Positions 1 to 5,505 of a stretch of 10,665 nt of DNA are shown one piece after another. Under the pieces are notes generated by a model that saw nothing but the letters and a program-made list of their open reading frames with translations, was not told where the DNA came from and ran no database searches. Positions within the stretch are counted from its first letter, which is position 1, and every line of letters starts with the position of its first letter. The translations under genes and the position numbers were made by a program. The stretch comes from SFTJ01 sp051871555 (GTDB lineage Bacteria; Bacteroidota; Bacteroidia; Bacteroidales; Muribaculaceae), in assembly GCA_051871555.1 (NCBI GenBank), contig JBJECZ010000033.1:1-10665 (forward strand), written 5' to 3'.

Positions 1-540
1 TACATAATAAAGATATCCGCCCAAAGCGCCGAGCAAAACAAAAACTATCGGGTTGGAAATCACGGGTAAATCGCTGTAGATTAAACCGGCTACTGCGATG
101 GGTATTGCTATTGTCCTCCATCCGATTTTCGCTGCACGAGCAGTTGTGATGACCGGAGCAATGATTAATGCCACAACGGCGGGGCGTATGCCCATGAACA
201 TACGGCTTATGACTTGGTTGTTCTTTATTGTGTCGGGAGTGAGGAAAATCGCGATAAACAAGATTATTAAAAACGAGGGGAGGATGGTGCCAAGAGCAGC
301 AGCGAGACTTCCTCGCAGCCCACGCAGCTTGTCGCCCACAGAAACCGAGATGTTCACCGCCAAAATGCCAGGCATCGATTGTGCCACGGCAAGCAGGTCG
401 AGAAATTCTTCTTTTTCAATCCATTGGTGTTTGTCGCAAATCTCGCGTTGGATTATTGAAATCATTGCCCAGCCGCCACCAAAGGTGAACGCCCCGATTT
501 TCATAAAAGTGACGAACAATTTCCAGCAAATGTTATTCAT
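1..540 (-). CDS. Chromate transporter (CHR family), N-terminal part, cut by window edge
   Basis: This frame reads from an ATG at 540 to the left edge without a stop, giving 180 residues of an incomplete protein. It shows the CHR-domain signature: an FGGG motif at residues 20-23 in an amphipathic N-terminal stretch, Q30 and W39 in the following loop, then LAVAQSMPGILAVN (49-62) and a GxxLPSF-type hydrophobic segment. Several further hydrophobic segments look like membrane spans. CHR proteins are inner-membrane transporters. Characterised long members export chromate, while short single-domain members usually occur as adjacent gene pairs that work together, so a second CHR gene just beyond the left edge is plausible. 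The ATG overlaps the stop of the upstream lipoprotein gene (ATGAATAA, 533-540) and has no Shine-Dalgarno sequence, which suggests translational coupling. The family call is firm; the transported substrate is not known from sequence. Confidence 0.85.
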   Translation of the reverse strand, partial: MNNICWKLFVTFMKIGAFTFGGGWAMISIIQREICDKHQWIEKEEFLDLLAVAQSMPGILAVNISVSVGDKLRGLRGSLAAALGTILPSFLIILFIAIFLTPDTIKNNQVISRMFMGIRPAVVALIIAPVITTARAAKIGWRTIAIPIAVAGLIYSDLPVISNPIVFVLLGALGGYLYYV

Positions 541-1384
541 CGGCGTCGGTTTTTGTTTGCGCCATTTGCCTGCGGTTGATGTCGCGTTTTTTGTTTAGGT
601 ACATCATTTTTGCCACTGCATTTTTTCCGGAACTCATTGCTTGGGCAAACTCGTAGGTGTCGCTGAAGGCATTCAGCACATCGGCGCTTAAGGTTATTGA
701 GGTTTTGCCTTTGCCAACGAAGTCAACAGCAACCTTGTTGCCGTTGTTCTCGGCAACGAATTTGCAGAAATCGGCGCATTTGTCGAAGTGGAACGTAGCC
801 ATTTCGCAGCTGCCGCGGTCGGCTGTATAGCGATAGTTAGTAGCTCCGTCGTGAGGAACATCGGCTGTTGAACTTTGAGAACCAGATGCGCGGGCAACAA
901 GATGCGTATGTTGCACCGGAGCTCCGAACACGCAAGTGACAATAAACATGTTGCCCAGTTCGTCTACGCGTGGTTCGATGCCAGTGCGTTCAAATAGCGG
1001 TTTTCCTTGCAGCGTTTTTGCAACATAGTAACCTTCAACCATGTCCTTTGTTTTCACAAAGGCAAATCGAGGCTTCAGTTCGATGAATTTCACCGAGTCG
1101 GCCTTGATTGTGCTGTCGGCAAGTGCAAATTCACGGTCGATGAGCACGCTGTCGGCAAGTGTGCGCACGTGCATGGCTTTGCGTCGCACCTCGGTTTGTT
1201 TTGGGAAAGTCGTATTCAGAGAGTCGATTAAAGAAATGGCTTGCTGCGGGTTTTTGCTGATGCATTCTTTTGCTTGCGCGAGCATGTCGAGAGCTTCTGA
1301 TTGTTCGCCCGAACCGCCGCTGCACGATGATGCTGCACATAGCAGCAGAGCCATTGCATAGTTAAATATTTTCTCGTTCAACAT
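533..1384 (-). CDS. Predicted lipoprotein of unknown function, downstream of rel
   Basis: I do not recognise a named family for this 283-residue protein. It begins with a short basic n-region (K5), a hydrophobic stretch (residues 10-18) and a lipobox-like ASSC ending at C21, followed by a Ser/Gly/Gln-rich linker, so it is probably a lipoprotein. No cluster of acidic residues directly follows C21, so the surface-export signal described in some Bacteroidota is not evident. Residues about 30-90 are helical and TPR-like (alternating Ala/Leu with NPQQAISLIDSL at 45-56). The rest is mixed alpha/beta with a Lys/Arg-rich tail. The start at 1384 gives a normal-length signal peptide; the next Met (codon 11) would leave only ten uncharged residues before the Cys. 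The start lies 23 bp inside rel, with AAGGTG a few bases upstream as a possible weak ribosome binding site. Its stop overlaps the transporter start. The operon position hints at a link with the stringent response or the envelope, but this is inference. Confidence 0.75.
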   Translation of the reverse strand: MLNEKIFNYAMALLLCAASSCSGGSGEQSEALDMLAQAKECISKNPQQAISLIDSLNTTFPKQTEVRRKAMHVRTLADSVLIDREFALADSTIKADSVKFIELKPRFAFVKTKDMVEGYYVAKTLQGKPLFERTGIEPRVDELGNMFIVTCVFGAPVQHTHLVARASGSQSSTADVPHDGATNYRYTADRGSCEMATFHFDKCADFCKFVAENNGNKVAVDFVGKGKTSITLSADVLNAFSDTYEFAQAMSSGKNAVAKMMYLNKKRDINRRQMAQTKTDADE

Positions 1385-3575
1385 TTTTTACACCTTTTAG
1401 ATTTTGTATTTTTTTAATTAGTTCGTTCAATGCTTGAATGCTGCTGATGCCAATAACCAAAAAGCCTTGAAACAGTCCGTCGTGCGAATCGATGGAAATG
1501 CTTCGTAGCGACGCGTTTCCCTCCTTGTTTATCACCGAGGTGATATTAGTGACAATGCCTATGTCGTCCTGCCCAATGATGCGCAGGTTTGCAGCGAACT
1601 GAGCCCCGAGTTTTCCCGACCATTGCGTGCGTATTTCGCGATAGGGATATTTGCTGAGCAAGTGCTGTAGGTTTTTGCAGTCCTCACGATGAATTTTAAT
1701 GGCGCCGTCGCTTGCGATAAAGCCTTTTATTTTGTCGCCCAGGATAGGATTGCAGCATTTCGACAACTTATAGTTGATGCCCTTCACATTTTCGCCAATC
1801 ACGAGCACATCGTCGGTGTCTTTTTCGGCTTTCGACGTTTGCTGTTGCAGAACAAAGTTTTGTGCCGACTCGTGCACAGGTTCGTCGGCTTCTTTTTTGT
1901 CGATGGCAAGATATGTGTCGAGCACAATGTTGGCGTCGAGCCGCTCTTGTGCAATTTCAACAAAGAAATCGGTGGCTTGTTTAAATCCTAGCTTTTTTAT
2001 CACCTTCATCATCTTGGCTTCTTCAAGTTCTATCTTGCGGTTCTTGAATCGGCGTTGAATCAGTTCCTTGGCAATGTCGGTTTCTTTGGCGCGCATTTCG
2101 TTCACCGACTGTTTGATTTTGTTTCTTGCCTTAGAGGTTACCACAAAGTTCAGCCAGTCGAGTCGAGGCGTTTGGGTTGACGACGAAATGATTTCCACCG
2201 TGTCGCCACTTTTCAGCTTATAGTTAAGTTTTTGGTTCTTGCCGTCGATTTTGCCTCCTACGCATTGACAACCCAGTCGGGAATGTATGTGGAATGCAAA
2301 GTCGAGCACGGTAGCTCCTTGCGGCAGTTTGTAAAGGTCGCCTTTGGGCGTGAACACAAACACCTCCTTATCGTAGATGTTCATTTGCATGTTCTTAATC
2401 AGCTCCATGGGGCCTTTCTCACCGGCTTCAAGCACGTCGCGCACGTTATTCATCCATTCGTCCAAGCCGCCTTCGCTCTTAATTCCTTTATACTTCCAAT
2501 GGGCGGCAAGACCGCGTTCGGCAATCTCATCCATGCGTTTAGTGCGAATTTGCACCTCCACCCAATGGTCGCTCGGTCCTTTCACGGTGATGTGGAGGCT
2601 CTCGTAGCCGTTGCTTTTAGGAATCGAAATCCAGTCCTTCAGTCGCGAAGTGTTTGCTGTGTAGATGTCGGTGACAATCGAATAGGCTATCCAACAGTCT
2701 TTCTTCTCTGCCTCAGGCGGAGTGTCGATGATTATTCGTATTGCAAACAGGTCGTACATTCCCGATAGGTCGACGCCTTGCTTGCGCATCTTGTTCCAAA
2801 TGGAATTAATCGATTTTGTTCTGCCCTTGATTGTGAATTTCATCCCCGATTTCTCGAGCGCCATTTTGATTGGGCGGATGAAATCGTCAACGTATTTGTC
2901 GCGCTCCTTTTTTGTTTCGTTCAGCTTGTGTGCAATTTGCGTGTATATGCTGCGATTCAAATATTTCAGCGACAAATCTTCGAGTTCCGATTTAATGACA
3001 TAAAGCCCCAATCGATGCGCTAAAGGAGCATATAAATAGCGCGATTCGTTGGCTATGTCGTGCACAAATTTTTCGTCGGGATGGTGATTGATTGCCTGCA
3101 TCAGGTTCAGTCGGTCGACAATCATGATTATAATCACGCGAATGTCTTCGGCAAACGTCAGCAGCAGCTTGTGAAAGTTGTCGTTTTCCACAGCTGCCTG
3201 TTTCTGATAGAGTTCCGACACTTTCAGCAAGCCTCTCACAAGCTTGGCGATGTCGTTGCCAAACCTGCTCTCAATCTCGCTCAATTGCACAAAGTCGTTT
3301 TTGCACAGCTCGTAGAGCATTGTTGCCACAATCATACTTCGGTCGGGGGCAATGCTGCTCACCAGCAAGTTGGCTGTGCGCAGGTGCCTTATCGTGGGGT
3401 TGATTCCATATTTGTCTCTTTTGAAATGACCGCTGACGATGCCTTTTTTTATCGTCGAATGAATCACGTTGACGTCGTCGCGGCTTAGAGTTGCCCCGGC
3501 TCCTCTTATCAGGTCTTTGGTCAGCGCCAAAACAAGCGGTTTCTCTTTATCGTCAAAGTATTTTTCTACACTCAT
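1362..3575 (-). CDS. RelA/SpoT-family (p)ppGpp synthetase with degenerate HD hydrolase domain
   Basis: This 737-residue cytosolic protein has the full long-RSH layout: HD domain (about 40-190), synthetase (about 235-365), TGS (about 404-464), helical region, zinc-finger/CC domain (C607, C608, H629, C633) and C-terminal ACT domain (about 661-737). The synthetase keeps D275 (YDLFAIR), E340 (EVQIRT) and Y324 (NGYES). Its loop reads R311-L-K313-D314, the RXKD form usual in bifunctional Rel/SpoT rather than the EXDD form of RelA. The hydrolase domain is degenerate. The usual metal-binding HD pair is Y88-E89, the catalytic ED pair is K92-N93, and DRLHN reads DRLNL (154-158); H64 and D154 remain. 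It therefore probably makes pppGpp/ppGpp from ATP and GTP/GDP during starvation but cannot degrade it. A second RSH protein with hydrolase activity should exist elsewhere in the genome. It is first in an operon with the lipoprotein and CHR transporter. No gene symbol is given because relA and spoT usage is inconsistent for this group. Confidence 0.95.
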   Translation of the reverse strand: MSVEKYFDDKEKPLVLALTKDLIRGAGATLSRDDVNVIHSTIKKGIVSGHFKRDKYGINPTIRHLRTANLLVSSIAPDRSMIVATMLYELCKNDFVQLSEIESRFGNDIAKLVRGLLKVSELYQKQAAVENDNFHKLLLTFAEDIRVIIIMIVDRLNLMQAINHHPDEKFVHDIANESRYLYAPLAHRLGLYVIKSELEDLSLKYLNRSIYTQIAHKLNETKKERDKYVDDFIRPIKMALEKSGMKFTIKGRTKSINSIWNKMRKQGVDLSGMYDLFAIRIIIDTPPEAEKKDCWIAYSIVTDIYTANTSRLKDWISIPKSNGYESLHITVKGPSDHWVEVQIRTKRMDEIAERGLAAHWKYKGIKSEGGLDEWMNNVRDVLEAGEKGPMELIKNMQMNIYDKEVFVFTPKGDLYKLPQGATVLDFAFHIHSRLGCQCVGGKIDGKNQKLNYKLKSGDTVEIISSSTQTPRLDWLNFVVTSKARNKIKQSVNEMRAKETDIAKELIQRRFKNRKIELEEAKMMKVIKKLGFKQATDFFVEIAQERLDANIVLDTYLAIDKKEADEPVHESAQNFVLQQQTSKAEKDTDDVLVIGENVKGINYKLSKCCNPILGDKIKGFIASDGAIKIHREDCKNLQHLLSKYPYREIRTQWSGKLGAQFAANLRIIGQDDIGIVTNITSVINKEGNASLRSISIDSHDGLFQGFLVIGISSIQALNELIKKIQNLKGVKNVERENI

Positions 3576-3608
3576 TACAAAAAAATTTCGTCGTTGTTTG
3601 AAAATTTC

Positions 3609-3633
3609 TTGTAAAGTTATTACAAATATTTGT
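3609..3633. promoter_or_regulatory. Overlapping dyad symmetries in the divergent rel/DUF4301 intergenic region
   Basis: Two inverted repeats overlap here. TTGTAA-N5-TTACAA spans 3609-3625, and the perfect 12-bp palindrome ACAAATATTTGT spans 3622-3633. They sit between the divergent rel and DUF4301 starts and just upstream of the candidate -7 box at 3644. The first dyad also covers TAACTTTA on the minus strand (3612-3619), a one-mismatch -7 box for rel. They could be an operator, but the region is AT-rich and chance palindromes are common in such DNA. Confidence 0.3.
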
Positions 3634-3643
3634 TTTTTATTGC

Positions 3644-3651
3644 TACATTTG
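3644..3651 (+). promoter_or_regulatory. Candidate Bacteroidota -7 promoter element for the DUF4301 gene
   Basis: TACATTTG matches the Bacteroidota primary-sigma -7 consensus TAnnTTTG exactly and lies 26 bp upstream of the chosen ATG at 3678, giving a short leader. No clear TTG -33 element is seen at the usual spacing (around 3622), so the assignment rests on the -7 box and its position. Confidence 0.45.
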
Positions 3652-3677
3652 ATAAAAATTCACTAACCTTTAATATT

Positions 3678-5204
3678 ATGGAATTTAACAACAACGATTT
3701 ACAGCAAATTAAAGCCAAAGGCATAAGCCTTGAAGTGATTGAACAGCAATTGGAACGCTTTCGCACTGGTTTTCCGTATCTTAAAATTCGCTCAGTAGCC
3801 ACCATTGGCGACGGCATCCTTCGTCTCGACGACCAGGAAATCGACCAATGCATAGCCATTTGGGACGAATTTCAGACTTCGGGTGGCACCGTAGAAAAAT
3901 TTGTTCCGGCATCGGGCGCAGCAAGCCGTATGTTCAAAAACATCTTTGCTTTTGTAACAGCCGCCAAGCCGGCTCCCGAAACTGCCTACGAGAAAAAATT
4001 CTTTGCCGAAATCAAGAATTTTGCTTTCTATCCTGCGCTCAACCAAGCATGCCAACGCCTCTACGGCGCCGACATTGACGGCCTTACAGCTGCCGGCGAA
4101 TACGTTAAAGTTGCCTCAGCGCTAATCAGCAAAGAAGGGCTCAATTATGGCCAGCTTCCTAAAGCACTACTTCAATTCCATCGCACCGAAACCGGTGCCC
4201 ATACTCCGCTCGAAGAACACTTCGAAGAAGGCGCCCAATATGCAGCCGACCAGTGTGGAAATGTAAACCTGCATTTCACTGTGTCGCCCGAGCACCGTGC
4301 CGCCTTCCAAGCCACAATCGATGCCGTGCTTCCTGCCATGCAACAGCAGTGGGGCGTGAAATACAACGTGAGCATGTCGGAGCAAAAATCGTCGACCGAC
4401 ACCATTGCAGTTAACCTCGACAATACACCTTATCGCGAAGCTGACGGTTCGCTGTTGTTCCGTCCTGCCGGTCATGGCGCGCTCATCGAAAACCTCAACG
4501 AAATCAATGCCGACGTGGTGTTTGTCAAGAACATCGACAACGTTGTTCCGCGTGCTTTGCGCGATGCCACCGTGCGCTACAAGAAAGTTATTGGCGGTTT
4601 GCTCGTGAAGATTCAGCGCCAAATAGCAGCATATCTGAAACAACTCACATCGGGCAACTACACCATCAACGACCTTCGCGAAATGATTAAGTACACTCAC
4701 GATGTGCTATCGATTCGCAACGAGCAGACCAAAAACCTCGACGACAGCGAGCTGGCTCTCTACCTTATTGGCAAGTTCCGTCGCCCAATTCGCATCTGCG
4801 GCGTAGTGCGTAACGAAGGCGAACCTGGCGGAGGTCCGTACTTGGCTGTTAATGCCGATGGAACATCGTCGCCGCAAATCCTCGAGGCTGCTCAAATCAA
4901 TTCGGCTGACCCCGATGCAGTTGCACTTATGAAGAGCGGAACACACTTCAATCCAGTCGACTTGGTTTGCTACATTAAGGATACCGACGGCACGAAGTTC
5001 AACCTTAAGAAGTTTGTTGACCACAACACCGGACTGATTTCAGAGAAATCAAAGTCGGGCGTCACCATCAAAGCACTTGAGCTGCCGGGCTTATGGAATG
5101 GCTCGATGAGCGATTGGACTACAGTGTTCGTTGAAGTGCCAATCGAAACATTCAACCCCGTGAAAGAGGTTAACGACCTTCTTCGTCCTCAACATCAAGG
5201 CTGA
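3678..5204 (+). CDS. DUF4301 family protein, probable nucleotidyltransferase-fold enzyme
   Basis: This 508-residue soluble protein, with no signal peptide or membrane segment, matches the Bacteroidota DUF4301 family over its full length. Visible conserved blocks are FVPASGAASRM (75-85), LPKALLQFH (160-168), TPLEEHFEEG (176-185), RPAGHGALIENL (262-273), NIDN (285-288), GVVRNEGEPGGGPY (375-388), DGTSSPQILEAAQI (394-407), HFNPVDLVC (423-431) and the C-terminal ELPGLWNGSMSDWTTVFVEV. The order is what a sugar-nucleotide pyrophosphorylase would show: glycine-rich nucleotide loop, PKxLL lysine (K162), base-contacting GHGAL, metal-binding NIDN. I therefore infer an NTP:sugar-phosphate nucleotidyltransferase or related activity, with unknown substrate. 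The ATG at 3678 is preferred over 3630 because the conserved sequence starts there and the -7 box lies between them. It is monocistronic: divergent from rel and followed by a hairpin terminator. Confidence 0.9.
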   Translation: MEFNNNDLQQIKAKGISLEVIEQQLERFRTGFPYLKIRSVATIGDGILRLDDQEIDQCIAIWDEFQTSGGTVEKFVPASGAASRMFKNIFAFVTAAKPAPETAYEKKFFAEIKNFAFYPALNQACQRLYGADIDGLTAAGEYVKVASALISKEGLNYGQLPKALLQFHRTETGAHTPLEEHFEEGAQYAADQCGNVNLHFTVSPEHRAAFQATIDAVLPAMQQQWGVKYNVSMSEQKSSTDTIAVNLDNTPYREADGSLLFRPAGHGALIENLNEINADVVFVKNIDNVVPRALRDATVRYKKVIGGLLVKIQRQIAAYLKQLTSGNYTINDLREMIKYTHDVLSIRNEQTKNLDDSELALYLIGKFRRPIRICGVVRNEGEPGGGPYLAVNADGTSSPQILEAAQINSADPDAVALMKSGTHFNPVDLVCYIKDTDGTKFNLKKFVDHNTGLISEKSKSGVTIKALELPGLWNGSMSDWTTVFVEVPIETFNPVKEVNDLLRPQHQG

Positions 5205-5241
5205 TAAATTATTGCACATCCTTTTGTTTGAGAACATACAC

Positions 5242-5289
5242 AGCGGCAGGGGCTTATATAATTCGCTCTTGCCGCTTCGTTATTTCTTT
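5242..5289 (+). terminator. Rho-independent-type terminator after the DUF4301 gene
   Basis: A 12-bp stem pairs AGCGGCAGGGGC (5242-5253) with GCTCTTGCCGCT (5265-5276), with two G-U pairs and an 11-nt AT-rich loop. A T-rich run, TCGTTATTTCTTT (5277-5289), follows. It starts 37 bp after the DUF4301 stop codon, the expected position for its transcript end. The T-tract is broken by C, G and A, so termination may be incomplete. Confidence 0.7.
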
Positions 5290-5367
5290 GGGGAGTAGTT
5301 TTATACATGCGTTATAAAGTGCTATTAAATAATAAGATTGTGCAATAACGGCGCAAAACAATTTAGT

Positions 5368-5385
5368 TAAATTTGCCTCGGCAAA
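5368..5385 (+). promoter_or_regulatory. Candidate -7 box overlapped by a palindrome, upstream of the GH95 gene
   Basis: TAAATTTG (5368-5375) matches the Bacteroidota -7 consensus TAnnTTTG. Its TTTG is the first half of an inverted repeat, TTTGCC-TC-GGCAAA (5372-5385), which could be a repressor or activator site overlapping the promoter. The nearest upstream TTG (5338-5340) is 27 bp away, longer than the usual spacing, so the promoter call is weak. If used, it would leave a leader of about 125-130 nt. Confidence 0.3.
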
Positions 5386-5505
5386 ATGCAGGCACGCAGT
5401 TTTCAGCCAATCGCTGGCTTGCATATATGTGGTTTTGCAACAGCGTGATGTGTTTTTGCCAAGAAAAATTGTATAATCTTAATTTTTAGTCGTTTTTATT
5501 GCTGT

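Larger units (their letters stand above)
5205..5505. other. 301-bp intergenic region: terminator plus possible leader of the glycosidase operon
   Basis: No convincing gene lies here. The left part holds the hairpin terminator of the DUF4301 gene. The right part holds a TAAATTTG box followed by about 130 bp that can fold in two competing ways: ATGCAGGC (5386-5393) with GCTTGCAT (5417-5424), or AGCCA (5405-5409) with TGGCT (5415-5419). A 20-codon frame at 5386-5448 is present but has no supporting signal. Confidence 0.6.

Noticed and set aside
98..598. 166-codon plus-strand frame at the left edge
   Set aside because: It is antisense to the CHR transporter frame, which shows family motifs, and crosses into the lipoprotein gene end. 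It has no domain of its own.
2232..2768. 178-codon plus-strand frame inside rel
   Set aside because: It is antisense to the TGS and synthetase coding region of rel and shows no independent signal.
3612..3619. TAACTTTA on the minus strand as the rel -7 promoter box
   Set aside because: It has one mismatch to TAnnTTTG and no TTG at the expected -33 spacing, so I did not list it as a promoter of its own.
5386..5448. 20-codon frame in the leader of the GH95 gene (possible leader peptide)
   Set aside because: No ribosome binding site, no run of regulatory codons and no conservation information; short frames of this size occur by chance.
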